Assembly: GCF_004359215.1 (NCBI RefSeq) | Contig: NC_090622.1 | Span: forward strand, 2,047,407-2,111,406 | Length of the DNA: 64,000 nt | Direction: 5' to 3' | Origin: Bremia lactucae | Lineage: Eukaryota > Oomycota > Peronosporomycetes > Peronosporales > Peronosporaceae | Part shown: positions 23,715 to 33,665 of the stretch, one piece after another | Layout: each line of letters starts with the position of its first letter | Numbering within the stretch: position 1 is the first letter of the stretch | Program-made: the position numbers and the translations under genes | The notes under the pieces: generated by a model | What the model saw: the letters and a program-made list of their open reading frames with translations, nothing else | Told to the model about the DNA's origin: nothing | Database searches by the model: none

Positions 23715-23715
23715 N
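23715..23715. other. Single ambiguous base at an abrupt content switch
   Basis: Left side is P LTR, right side is unrelated. The LTR would be expected to continue for about 180 bp. Confidence 0.7.
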
Positions 23716-24323
23716 GTCTCAAACGAGACATTGCACTTCATCCTGCAAGCTGCCACTAGCTCACTGTAAGGGATATGATGCACATGTTCGTTTGCATGTT
23801 GCTTAACTGCAATTCTCGCTCGGTCTTTCTAGCGATCGATGCAAAGGCGTTTATCGTGTCTGCAAGCCATGTTGACAGCCACACTCATGACTTGCATCCC
23901 TTTGTAATCGCCCAAGATCGCGACAGTGATAATGTCAGCAAACGGTCGGGCCTTATGGGTAAGTCAACTCAATTTTTCGCTCTTCTCCTTATCCATAAAT
24001 GAATTTGAATGGTCAGAACCGCTTTCTTATCGAGCTCTTCTTAAATAACTCCGAGATGAAAGGGATTCAACCGAGTTTTCTCGTTGGATGGCAAGGGGGT
24101 CGCATCTTTGAGAGCCTCGTTTCCAACTAATGACAGATTTTTCAATCTCGTTGGCGAGACCAGCTTTTGATCTACAAAGAATTTCGGTAAAGATTGCTTC
24201 GCATTCTTGTAAAGGGATTACAAATTATCAGCCCATCCCACAGAAAGGCATGCTCTTCAATCAGAATTCTTAAGGGGCCACGCCCAATAGACTGCATTCT
24301 TAACACAGCAAAGACATGCTTTC
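23716..24323 (-). pseudogene. Q antisense ORF, C-terminal part, decayed
   Basis: 24323-24010 on the minus strand reads GKHVFAVLRMQSIGRGPLR, EEHAFLWDG and CNPFTRMRSN. It aligns with 5178-4867 (KEHIF, ENPFTSARSS). The sequence between the N and about 24010 is unassigned. Confidence 0.4.
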
Positions 24324-24665
24324 CCAGGAAAGGCAAGGTTGACCGACGTCGGTAGCTTAGGGGTTACGGGGTAGAGGCGACTGTGATTGTTAAGCATCCT
24401 CCTATCTGGGCAGTGCCTGGGTGGGTGACGGGACTAACATGAACGGAAACCTCGGCTAGTACCACTCCTGGGTCCGGCGCCGGGAGCTGTAATGGACGAC
24501 CCGGGAGCTGGGTAGGGCGCCGCTACGTCGTGTCGCATAGCGTGACACGATAGGTAATCTGCCTTGTCTCGGGCCCGGACCCGAAAAGTCCCAAAATTAC
24601 TGTGGGCACATCCACCCCCGCCCGGGGGGCGGCTGGAACTTGAAAATACCCAGGATAGGCAAGGT
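24324..24665 (+). mobile_element. Probable SINE with 17-bp target site duplication
   Basis: A 308-bp GC-rich body (24341-24648) stands out from AT-rich surroundings. It is flanked by CCCAGGAAAGGCAAGGT (24324-24340) and CCCAGGATAGGCAAGGT (24649-24665), 16 of 17 identical. The body has TAGCTTAGGGGTTACGG (pol III A-box-like), then GTTAAGCATCC and CTGGGTGGGTGAC, which resemble the internal control boxes of 5S rRNA genes. It ends GAAAATA. Removing it restores the reading continuity of the surrounding ORF (LERQVYLAFPGKHVF). The pol III head is inferred. The duplication is seen directly. Confidence 0.6.
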
Positions 24666-25250
24666 AAACCTGCCTCTCGAGACTAGTAATGCAATTTATT
24701 GCATGCAATGATAACAGATCTCAACTTTAACTGATTACAGTACGTGACCGGTTTGTCAACCGAGGCCACCTGGTCTCCGCTTTGTGTATTCTTTGTAGTA
24801 TTTCTCAAGCCTGAAACAAGGAAGTTACATACGTGCCACTCTTCAAAGCGAACTATCGATGCCATGAAAAAGCATCAATATATAATTGTGTTCGTACTTA
24901 CTAGGATTGGGACGATTCGACAATTTGTAGCGTTGGTTGGTCATTCCGGATCAGCAAACAAGATACTCTTACAAACCAACTAGAATTTCTTTTCAGGAGC
25001 GAACCTCAACGTATCGCGGTCCGTCTCCCTTTGACTAAAATTAGCTTTAAGCTAACACTCTTCCCGAAGTAATCTTTACGATCATTTCATTCCTGTTAGT
25101 ACAAATTTGCATTACCGATACAGCTCATCACAAGATGACTCCTCCTTACAGATGTCAAAGGAATCGAATATCTTGGAGGTCAATACTTAATCTTTTTCGT
25201 CAAAAACCACTGATTTGTCGAAGTTGGCCCCAGGCGAAATCCGGAGGCTT
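24666..25250. other. Decayed interior of the Q antisense region
   Basis: 24666-24710 continues LERQVYLAF on the minus strand. 24711-25250 shows no recognisable coding; short frames at 24744-24983 have no motif. Confidence 0.4.
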
Positions 25251-25442
25251 CTATTGATGTCCTCGAGTCGGGTCATGACGTCGACTCGTAAAAGCCACCT
25301 CCAACCGGAGTTGGAGGCGAGAATTTACCGCAATAGACTCTAGAGCGTCTACTAATGTGTTTGCATAACTAGCAGCTACACTTACCTGTGTAGCTGCCAG
25401 GTTTGCTGCCTTACAGGCTACGCGAACGGGCTTTGCTTCCAC
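25251..25442 (-). pseudogene. Q antisense ORF, N-terminal part
   Basis: A 63-codon frame with SRLQLRLEVAFTSRRHDP, matching DLQLQFEETGTSRRHRP at about 7000. It starts about 250 bp from the recognisable Q LTR on the strand opposite to it. No domain recognised. Confidence 0.4.
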
Positions 25443-25689
25443 TCACAAACAAAGGTTGGAATTGATATAAAACCAACAAGTTTTCTCTTTAAGAGAAACC
25501 CATAATAGTTCTATTTTTCGTTTCACATCAATCACTATACCGATTGTTGGTTGAATTGGGTAATGCACCGTGGTGTCCAACAATTAAATAATATATTTCT
25601 TAAGGAAAAAAGAATAAGGAAAAAAGTACAATTTTTACTCAATGTTTTTTTTTATTAATATAGAAGCAGCAGACAAAAGATTTTTTGGC

Positions 25690-25970
25690 TCTTTCAAGTT
25701 TAATAAACCCTGCCAATTGCTGCTAGGCGCACGAAAGGGCGGTGCGAAAAGAGTCGCTTATATATATTTATTTAAATCTATCAAAGTCAGCATACAAGAA
25801 GGTTGTCACGGAGGACCTAATACATCATTGAAGTCTTACGTTTTTCCTTTACTAAGCCTTCTAAGTATCGACATTTAGTAGCTAAATACTCTCAAGCTAC
25901 TTAAAACTTCCTCTGACGTCGTGTACGTAAAGTATCCTGAGGCGCATCAACTTCACTGTTTCAATACATG
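25690..25970 (+). mobile_element. Family Q LTR, 3' portion
   Basis: Shares CCTTCTAAGTATCGACATTTAG-type sequence, CTTCCTCTGACGTCGTGTACG and AGTATCCTGAGGC with the LTRs ending at 1449 and about 7965. 25443-25689 is AT-rich LTR start, boundary not found. Confidence 0.5.
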
Positions 25971-26011
25971 TTGGTCAGTATTATTTCATAGCGTATCACA
26001 AATACCGACGA

Positions 26012-26493
26012 TGTAATGGGGCACACATCGGTTGGAGAACCGTTGTTGTGGTACATTTACTTTATGGGTAAAATACCCTTTTATAATTATAAAATAGTTA
26101 GTTACTTAAATCCCATTTATTATGGGTAACAAATGTCGTCGCCGTTAAATATAAATCTGGCGGCCAAAATTTATTTTAAATTAGCTAGGGTAAGTTTTTA
26201 CATTTAAATAATTAAATAAAGAGCAGTTCCCCTTTTGATCTTGTAGCGTTAAGTGCCTTCCTAAGGCTTGCGCATTAATCTGTAAGAGATAGAAGCCTTT
26301 CTAAGGTAAATCTTCTTGGACACCAGTTGCCACTTGGTTCTACGAACCCCTAATCCCTTGAACTAGAATACCTTAAGCTTTGATAGCTTGTACGACTCCC
26401 TGAAATGTTAAACCCATTAGTTCAATCGAACTAAGTGACGCTCTGAGTCTGAAAATCTTTCTCTGACTTTAGAAGTGAGGTAGCTCCGCTACA
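26012..26493 (+). mobile_element. Element A 5' LTR
   Basis: 482 bp, TGTAATGGGGCACACATCGG to AGCTCCGCTACA. Contains a TATAAAT box inside an inverted repeat (about 26140-26160; this copy has a degraded left arm). Confidence 0.85.
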
Positions 26494-26495
26494 TC

Positions 26496-26511
26496 TGGTA
26501 GCACTTTAGTC
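26496..26511 (+). promoter_or_regulatory. tRNA primer binding site of element A
   Basis: TGGTAGCACTTTAGTC, 2 bp after the LTR. Family X (TGGTAGCACTTGAAAT) and element D (TGGTAGCACTCGTAGT) share the first 11 bases. The primer tRNA therefore ends AAGTGCTACCA or similar. Its identity is not determined. Confidence 0.65.
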
Positions 26512-26551
26512 AATCTACGCTGAGTCTTTGCCTGACTAATTTCTTACAAAA

Positions 26552-27630
26552 ATGCAAGAGGTTCCAGAATTATCTGAAGCGCAACGCGCCGCTTATGACA
26601 AGCTCAAAACCTTATTTGGGCTTGAGCACGCGGAATTTATTATCTCCCAGGGACCAGAGGTCCTGCATGCAAGGCTTGAAGCCTTCACGCGGGACGAAGC
26701 CTCCCTGATCGGTCAGGTACAGGATCATTTAGCGGCATCTAGCCAACCCTGTACATCTCTGTACCTGTGTCAGAGCCGAGGGCTCGCCCTCAAATGTAAA
26801 TGTGAAGACAGTTAAGGGGGAAGAGGGAGAAAATCTCCCTTAAGCAGATGGAAATGTCCATTGATTCCGCCTTGTTTTTAACAGAACGGCAAAAGGTGGC
26901 TATGGCCATTTTCAAACTTGGAGGTAGAGCCATGGAGTGGGCACTATCGTGTTGCACGTCCATAAACGACGCTTTTCCTTCATAGGATTCGCTAAAACAG
27001 CAAATGACCAGCATGTTTGCCTCGTCTAATCAGGTTTTGCATGCGAGCACGGCTTCTGGCGACTCGATAGGGTAAAAGAACCCTAGGGGACTTTGTTTAG
27101 GAGTTGAGAACTCTCATTGCATCTGTGTATCAAGACCTGGTGCAAGAGGCAATTGTAGTGACCATCTTTATGGGGAGCCTCAATGAGGGCGTGGCCTGGG
27201 ACGGAATTGTTCCGATCTCATCCGGCTACGTTCGAAGAGGCAATTGTCATTGCGCTACGCGCCGAGTTTGACTTTAAGTCTCCTCGCGTTAGGACACATG
27301 TTTACCGAACAAGCTCTTCGAGCACATGGTTCCGTCTAATAGAGCGGAACTTATGGATTGAAGCCTCGTTGAGGAAGGAGAAGGGACTCTTTAAGCAGTG
27401 GAACAGCATAAGACCATCCGTCGATATTATATGTGCGTAAGCACGAAACATTTACGCCCTGTTCTCCCTCTTTAAAATTCGCGTAAAGCTCGAAAGAGCT
27501 CCAACTCCGACCTATACCAGAGATCCTTTACGGTGCGAGAAAACGTCGATACCCACTAGGTGCGGGGCGCCCTACTGGGGAAGACATAGGCTCGGTTGAA
27601 CCATAAGGAGGTGAGAGTAAATAGAACCTA
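26552..27630 (+). pseudogene. Element A gag
   Basis: Starts at ATG 26552: LSEAQRAAYDKLKTLFGLE and GQVQDHLAAS, open for 87 codons. After a frame change comes MEMSIDSALFLTERQKVAMAI with GGRAMEWALSCCTSINDAF (26850-26980), a typical gypsy capsid segment shared with element D. More frame breaks follow to 27630, where RRYPLGAGRPTGEDIGSVEP is still readable. I see no CCHC zinc knuckle. Confidence 0.65.
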
Positions 27631-27645
27631 GCCCCAATTAGCTCG

Positions 27646-28137
27646 GTGCTCAGTGGCACGGGGCGAGAGTACAAGCCTGGCTTGCTTGTCGCTCAAGCGA
27701 CTTTAAAGGGCTTTGATAAGCCGTGGTTAATTTTAATTGACTCAGGAGCGTCTTGCAATTATGCTCGACGCCTTTTCCTTGAAGGAAGTCAACAATACGT
27801 TGAGGCGCTTAGAGCGCATGAAGGTGATACAATCACTGTTCGCTTAGCGACTGGTACTCGTGTCACTGTTCCCAAAGTTCCATTGAACTTAGGTATAAAG
27901 TTTCTGGACTTTGACAGTATGGAACGCTGCCTCATCCTTGATTTGGATTCGAGATATGATCTCATCCTTGGTATGGCCTGGTTAGAACACCATGAGCCAT
28001 GGATCGATTGGAGGTCTAAGACCTTAGGCGCCACGCGCAATGTTCCTAGCAAAGTTTTACAGAGTCATGAACCCACCTTTGCTAGGCAAGAAAAGCGCTA
28101 TTGGTGCGGATCATTAAATGAGTCTGTCAGTGTTTAG
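27646..28137 (+). pseudogene. Element A retropepsin-like protease domain
   Basis: An open 163-codon stretch that is the best preserved piece of the element. LILIDSGASCNYARR holds the catalytic DSG. About 65 residues on come VRLATGTRVTVPKVPLNLG and DLILGMAWLEHHEPWIDW, the hydrophobic-hydrophobic-Gly flap and ILG motifs. A retropepsin is active as a dimer and would cut the gag-pol precursor. The printed start is not a known initiation point: in gypsy elements this domain is made as part of a polyprotein. Confidence 0.75.
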
Positions 28138-28145
28138 ACATTGGC

Positions 28146-29090
28146 ATGTCTGAGTTAATAAACTCTAACGTTAAAAACATTAATTCTGAGCCCGACTCAG
28201 CAGAAATAAGTGGAACGGCACGTGCTCCGTCGAGTGACACTCGTTATAATAACGATTCACTAAATGCTGAAAGCATTGTTGGCCTACGGCCGAATCATCA
28301 AGGGTGCAATATCCCTGAGATACGTGGAGTGGCACATCTAAGTCCACCGAGTATGGTCGGCCGAGGTGGCATCATACTGAGTGTCAGTAGTGACACTGTT
28401 GGCGGTTCGCCAGGACCTCAAGGGTGCAATATCTCTGAGATACGTGGAGTGGCACGTCTAAGTCCACCGAGTGTGGTCGGCCGAGGTGGCACCATACTGA
28501 GTGTCAATAGTGACACTATTGGCAGTTCGCCAGGGCATTTTGGGTCAAACCCTCCTAATGCACGTGAAGCGACACGTAAACGTTCGCTGGATAAGGAAGT
28601 TGAGTTACTTAACTCCTTGTCGGATGTCATATTAGACACCATGTCTCGTATAGAACCAATTTAGGCTGGAAAACTCGGGGACGTGAATGTCCCGGCCCCT
28701 AAGAGGCGTATTGTCTCCACTCCAAGACAGGATGGACACGAAGCGTGTATACCCTCACAAAGTGATACGAGTGAGCAAGTACATACGCTTTGTAAATGGC
28801 GTAACCGGTAACATTGAGGGGGAAGTTAGCCTTGCGGCAATCCCTTCGTTACATGCTCTTTTAGAGCTAGACAAAATGTCTATTGATGAGTGCGGTCGAG
28901 CCTTAAAAGCTTGGTGACTTATCTGAAATGGTGGTCATTCGACCTATGGTTGAGTTAAACTCATCGTCACTTCTCGACGAAGTGAACCTGGATGACACAA
29001 AAGCTGCACTTAGTGCGCGAAATGGGTCATCGATCCTTAAAGATCCTACGGATCCCTTTTATTTCTTGATTAAGGAATTCCAAGATGTGG
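28146..29090 (+). pseudogene. Element A protease-RT linker
   Basis: 172 open codons (28146-28664) rich in Ser, Asn and Gly, carrying a 40-residue tandem repeat. Then, frameshifted, [30 protein letters not shown] and [17 protein letters not shown], leading into RT. Elements B and D carry the same linker. Function of the linker unknown. Confidence 0.6.
28299..28538 (+). repeat. In-frame tandem duplication, 2 x 120 bp
   Basis: Unit starts CAAGGGTGCAATAT at 28299 and 28419, exactly 120 bp apart. It encodes 40 residues twice (QGCNI-EIRGVA, SPPS-VGRGG, ILSV-SDT). Element D has the unit once (47620-47760), so the duplication is specific to A. Confidence 0.85.
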
Positions 29091-29914
29091 TATGTAATAG
29101 CCCACCATCTGTTTTACCTAGGGATAGAGGTGTTCGCATGAAATTGACTTGGTTCCGGGAACCAAATACTGTGTCACAAGGCAATGGCCTTTACCAAAGG
29201 AGCAGTGTGACGTCATTGACGATTTCTTCCGTGCTAAGCACGAGGCTGGTTTGGTACGAGAGAGCAAATCACCTCATTCGACACCGACATTTTGTGTCAA
29301 AAAGCCAAATGGTAAATGGCGCATTGTACATTCTTATAATACGCTTAATGCTGTCACTATACCAGCGGAAACCCTCATTCCTAGGAAGGATGTTCTTCAG
29401 AATAATATGGTGGGATGTACAATGTACAGTGCTTTGACTTAGTCGATGGTTACTATCAATTGCTCATGCGAGCTAGCGATATCCCGCTTACAGCGGTTAG
29501 CACCCAAGCGGCATGTTATGGGAGTGGCTGGTTATGCCACAAGTGCTTTCCAACGCCCCGGCAACATTTAATCGTCTAGTGACGCAACTGTTTCGCCTTC
29601 GTCGAGGCTATGCACAGACTTATTTCGATGACATTTTTGTCCATAGTCGTGAGGAGCAGGGTCGGTCGGATATGGAAAACCATTTCGACCATTCGCGAGC
29701 AGTGCTCGAGTGCATGCGCACAAACAAATTGTATGCCAATGCATCTAAATGCATTTTTGGCGCAGACGAAATTCCTTTTTTAGGATGCTTCATTGGAAAG
29801 CGAGGCCTTAGAGCGGATCCCGCTAATGTAAAAGCCATAGTAGATTGGCCGGTTCCTAAAAATCAAAAGGATTTGCGTAAGTGGTTGGGTCTCGCCAATT
29901 ATTTACACAAATAA
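29091..29914 (+). pseudogene. Element A reverse transcriptase
   Basis: Readable in alternating frames: [73 protein letters not shown], then YAQTYFDDIFVHSREE with the catalytic YFDD near 29620, and FLGCFIGKRGLRADP. Three or more frame changes and a stop before SMVTINC inactivate it. RT copies the RNA genome into DNA in cytoplasmic particles. Confidence 0.8.
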
Positions 29915-30570
29915 ATCGAAAATTACGCTGATATATGGCTAGGCCATTATCTAATCTCGTTAAAAAGGATACAGAATGGTGCTGGACTAGCACCGAAAAT
30001 AATGCTTTTAAGCAGTTAAGGATAGTCTTATCTATGTCCCGATTCTGGCACTGCCAAACCCAAGTTGGCCTTTCAGTGTCGTCTGTGACGCATCAGATTT
30101 TGCCATTGGCGGTGCTCTATTACAAACAGATGTTGATGGGCATGAACGTGTTATTGCGTTCGAGTCTGCAGCTTAAAGCTGCGGAAAAGAACTACCCAGT
30201 TCATGACAAAGAGTTACTTGCTATGGAGATTGCTCTTGTCAAATTCAGAGTTCATCTGCTCGGCTCTAAGCCGTTTGTGAATCGTCTCGTCGACGCATCA
30301 TCACAGAGAATGGCCCGATGGCTATCCTTTTTTGCGGAATACAACTTCTAGGTGAAGTATAAACCCGGCAAGCAAAATGTTTTGGCCGATGCGTTATCAC
30401 GCAGGCCCGATTATGAGCTTTCTCATTTAACGACTATCTCGTCACCTATCCCTGAATTAATCCGTTCGGCTTACGCCAAGGATGAACAGTGTGTAGCTCT
30501 GCCAAGAGCTTTAAAGAACTCGGATTCGGGTATTAAATTACCGGCACGTTTGCGTGCAAGGTTACATTGA
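29915..30570 (+). pseudogene. Element A RNase H and following linker
   Basis: Thumb/connection RPLSNLVKKDTEWCW at 29940. The DASDFAIGGALL catalytic segment at about 30085 sits in a different frame. Then AAEKNYPVHDKELLAMEIAL and QRMARWLSFFAEYNF. After a stop comes VKYKPGKQNVLADALSRRP. Order and spacing fit gypsy RNase H. Confidence 0.75.
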
Positions 30571-31400
30571 TTTTCTATCGATAACAACCTGTTGCTTTAT
30601 TGCACAGACATCGCGGACCCTCCGCGTGTCGTTTTTCCTCATGATGAGAATTTGAAGTACCGAATCCTCTATGAGGCACACGATACTGTCCTTGGTGGTC
30701 ATCTCAGTAGAGAAAATACCTACGGCTCAATCATTCAGAGTTATTGGTGGCCCAAACTTTATGAATGGGTCAGCACATATGTTCGCACATGCAAAACTTG
30801 CCAACTGGTATAACCCTCGACGCATGCTGCTGCCCCACTGGCGAGTCTTCCTGTTCCCATTGGTTGCTGGGAGTCCTTTAGTATGGATTTTGTTTGTGGA
30901 CTACCGAAAGATTTAGCCGGTAAATCCGGTATAGTGGTCATTGCTGACCGTTTAAGCAAATGGCTCACTTAGCGGCCGAGCCGGATTCCATTGATGGAGA
31001 GGGTACAGCTAAGCTGTTTATCGATCGCGTGTTTTGACACCATGGTTTGGTAGTAGCAATTGTCTCTGATCGGGACCCCCGTTTCACGGGTAAAATCTGG
31101 ACATCAATTTTTCGAGTGCTTGGCACCAGATTGGATATGTCCACTGCGGACCATCCGCAGACCGATGGTCAAATTGAACGTGTCAATCGCGTCATTAAAG
31201 ACGTTTTACGCAGCGTGTATGCTCAGACACCAAAGCGCTGCAGCTCAATGCTTCCAGTGTTGGTGTCTTACGTTAAATAACGTTGTTCATGCCTCTACAG
31301 GCTATACTTCGTTCTATGTCAACGGTCTCACTTACCCACGCGTTCCATTAACGATACCACTTCGTGATTCAGGGCTTGGAAGGGAGAATTAGCCGATAGG
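30571..31400 (+). pseudogene. Element A integrase (DD35E)
   Basis: Zinc finger: HDTVLGGHLSRENT with CKTCQ (HHCC, 30680-30810). Core: SMDFVCGLPKDLAGKSGI (first Asp, about 30890); IVSDRDPRFTGKIW (second Asp, 31060); TDGQIERVNR (Glu, about 31160), about 35 residues after the second Asp. A TAA and frame changes lie between the blocks. All three catalytic residues survive, but no continuous frame does. Confidence 0.8.
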
Positions 31401-31601
31401 TTTGCTGATATCAGCCCTGTTACCGTTCGGAAACAAGTAAGCGATTTTCACGCGACGCGATTTAGTGTCTTAAGACCTGTAAGAGATACGATGGCTGATA
31501 GCCACGACAAAAAAAACAAGCAGATGTCAAAGGCAAAAGCTGTAGTAATTCTTATATGGTCGGAGACCGAGTTTTTTAACGCCTAGAAACTACCTACCAA
31601 C

Positions 31602-32221
31602 TTGGTTTCCGCGGTCTTCAAGACCAAATTGCGCCCGCGCTTTATTGGACCATTTACGGTCGTGACCAAGAAGGGCCTAGTTTATACGCTACACTTTCCT
31701 AGCAAGCTGCGTACACACCCAGTGTTCAACGTTGGCTTGCTTAAGCCATATCGGGACCCTTCCCACGTGGACTTGAAGACGCTTGCATCGAGACAGGCGA
31801 CCGTGCCGCAGATTGCTGCATCCTCACCAGAATATCCAGCTGGCCTTATAAACGAGGCTGCCGACGCTTCAGCGTCGATAGACGGTCCCGAACCGCCTTA
31901 AAAGAGCTCTAAATCCGAGCAAGGACCTCACGAAGTAGTTGCACCTCTTGCCGTAGAGCATCAAATGCTTCCGCCGAAATTTCGGCCCTCTCTCGCGCTG
32001 CTTGATGCGCGGGGAACCTTCAGTTTCATGTGGAGAACATTTTAAATCGACGTCGTCGTGAGGGTCAATACCAGTATCTGTTGAAGTGGCTAGAGTACCC
32101 CTCTTCTGAAATTTCTTGGGAGTTCGAGGTACCTCTTCGGCAAGATTGCCCGTACGCCGTTGACGTTTTTGATCGCCAAGCTCAGGGTCAACTCGCGTCA
32201 AACGACGCTTTCCACCACTAA
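31602..32221 (+). pseudogene. Element A integrase tail and chromodomain
   Basis: 31602-31901 is an open SH3-like tail (KLRPRFIGPFTVVTKKG, THPVFNVGLLKPYRDPS). After a stop, 32030-32221 encodes ENILNRRRREGQYQYLLKW and SWEFEVPL, a chromodomain with its aromatic cage region (YLLKW, WE). Chromodomains are known to guide integration towards histone-marked chromatin in this clade. Pol ends at 32221. Confidence 0.75.
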
Positions 32222-32264
32222 ACGTGGGATTAGGTGGATCTAAAGCCTCAGTGCGGCTTCGATC

Positions 32265-33074
32265 CTAGGTTGTACGGTCAACCGAAGCACTGAAATATTG
32301 GCTAGGCCTTTCTTCGTTTTGTGGCAAAAATGCCGAACGTAACTGGCCTTTGGCCTTAAGCTTAGCAAAGTCGAAGCGAAGCTTCCGTTCCAAACGAACA
32401 TCACCTCCATCCGCAGACTCTCTGATATTCCAGATATTACGGAGTTTGCGGGCCTGGTGAACCCAGTTCTCAAATGAGACTTCGTTTTCACTCCTTGTTT
32501 CGTTTGGAAATAAAACGATCGGAGTTTCCCTCATGGAGGTCACCAAAGCCCCACGGGCTTGACCACGTAAACGCGTCAGATACTGGCTTCGCGTCATTAC
32601 CTTCGGCGTGAGGTATTGCTCATGAAGAGTGTCGCGAGAAGCGATCTCCTCCGGCGTCCTCGCCAAGTCACCAGAGATTCAGATTGCCAAGCTAGGACCC
32701 GCTATCTTTTTGAGACGCTCGTCCGCACTAAGCGTAGTGAATCTATATTCACTATGATCCTTAGCTTTCGCTATTTCGGCAGCTCGACAACGAGCTCTTT
32801 CCTCTATGAGGATTATCTGCTCTTGCTCTTCATCGAGCGGATTCGTAATAATGTTGGACTCAGGGTCCCGTGTCCTGCTCAATGCAGTTAAGACATCAGC
32901 GGCACTACGTTCAGGGAACGAATTCGGGGCTCGCCGACGTTCATCCGGACGAGATGGCGTGAGCGAACGCCGCTCTTTTTCCTCCTCCTCTGAATGAGAG
33001 TGACTTTCAAAGTCCACAATTTCCTCATCGTCAAGGAAGGTGCTCAGAGCCTGTGACTCACGGTTGATTGCCAT
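32265..33074 (-). pseudogene. Antisense accessory ORF of element A
   Basis: Runs opposite to pol, from ATG 33074 (about 105 bp inside the 3' LTR edge) to a stop at 32265, 43 bp past the end of pol. It is one frame throughout, with a single internal TGA at 32679-32681 where element B has TGG. About 269 codons. N-terminal third acidic (LDDEEIVDFES, SEEEEKE), then Arg-rich (RPDERRRAP), a likely helix/coiled coil (NPLDEEQEQIILIEERAR), then MARTPEE and a basic C-terminal half (FDFAKLKAKGQLR). No domain recognised. Element B has the same ORF at the same place (38434-39180). Product role unknown. Confidence 0.75.
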
Positions 33075-33169
33075 TATACAAAGGATTATAAAAAACAACG
33101 GTTAGCTGTTTAGGTTCCAACCTCAAAGAGGAAATGAAGCGAATGTTGTAAATCGGTATCAATAGTCTA

Positions 33170-33180
33170 ATGTGGGAGGG
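33170..33180 (+). promoter_or_regulatory. Polypurine tract of element A
   Basis: Purine-rich GTGGGAGGG directly before TGAAATGAGGC of the 3' LTR. Element B has GGGGGAGGG in the same place. Primes plus-strand DNA synthesis. Confidence 0.65.
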
Positions 33181-33665
33181 TGAAATGAGGCACACATCGG
33201 TTGAAGAACCGTTCTTGTGGTACATTTGCCTTATGGGTATAACACCCTTTTATCTAATTTTGAAATAGTTAGCTACTTAAAGTCCATTTATTATGGGTAA
33301 CAAATGTGGTCGCCGCCAGATATAAATCTGGCGGCCAAAATCTATTTCTAATTAGCTATGGTAAGGTTTTTAGACTTAAATAATTAAATAAAGTCCAATT
33401 CTACTTTGACCTTAGAGCGTTAAGTGCCTTTCTAAGGCTTGCGCATTGATCTGTAAGAGATAGAATCCTTTCTAAGGTTTATCCTCTAAGGCACTAGTTG
33501 CCGCTTGGTTCTACGAACCCCTGAATCCCTTAAACTAGGATTCCTTAAGCTTTTATAGCTTGTACGACTCCCTGAGTTGTTATACCCATTAGTACAATAG
33601 AACTAAGTAACTCTCTGAGTCTGAAAGTCTTCGTCAGACTTTAGGAGCGAGCAAGCTCCGCTCCA
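33181..33665 (+). mobile_element. Element A 3' LTR
   Basis: 485 bp, TGAAATGAGGCACACATCGG to GCTCCGCTCCA. The TATA box sits inside GCCGCCAGATATAAATCTGG and the continuation CGGC, a perfect inverted repeat in this copy. Confidence 0.85.

Larger units (their letters stand above)
26012..33665 (+). mobile_element. Element A: near full-length chromodomain Ty3/gypsy retrotransposon
   Basis: 7,654 bp between matching LTRs (26012-26493 and 33181-33665), with the primer site, gag, protease, RT, RNase H, integrase, chromodomain and polypurine tract in order. LTR divergence is roughly 15% by eye and every pol domain has stops, so the copy is old. No target site duplication is seen (ACCGACGA before, ATCAAGAA after). 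It carries an extra antisense ORF at 32265-33074. Confidence 0.85.

Noticed and set aside
24341..24648. 5S rRNA gene
   Set aside because: Only short boxes resemble 5S. The rest does not fit a 120-nt 5S sequence, and the flanking 17-bp duplication indicates an inserted element.
26012..33665. Target site duplication around element A
   Set aside because: Flanks ACCGACGA and ATCAAGAA do not match, so none is claimed.
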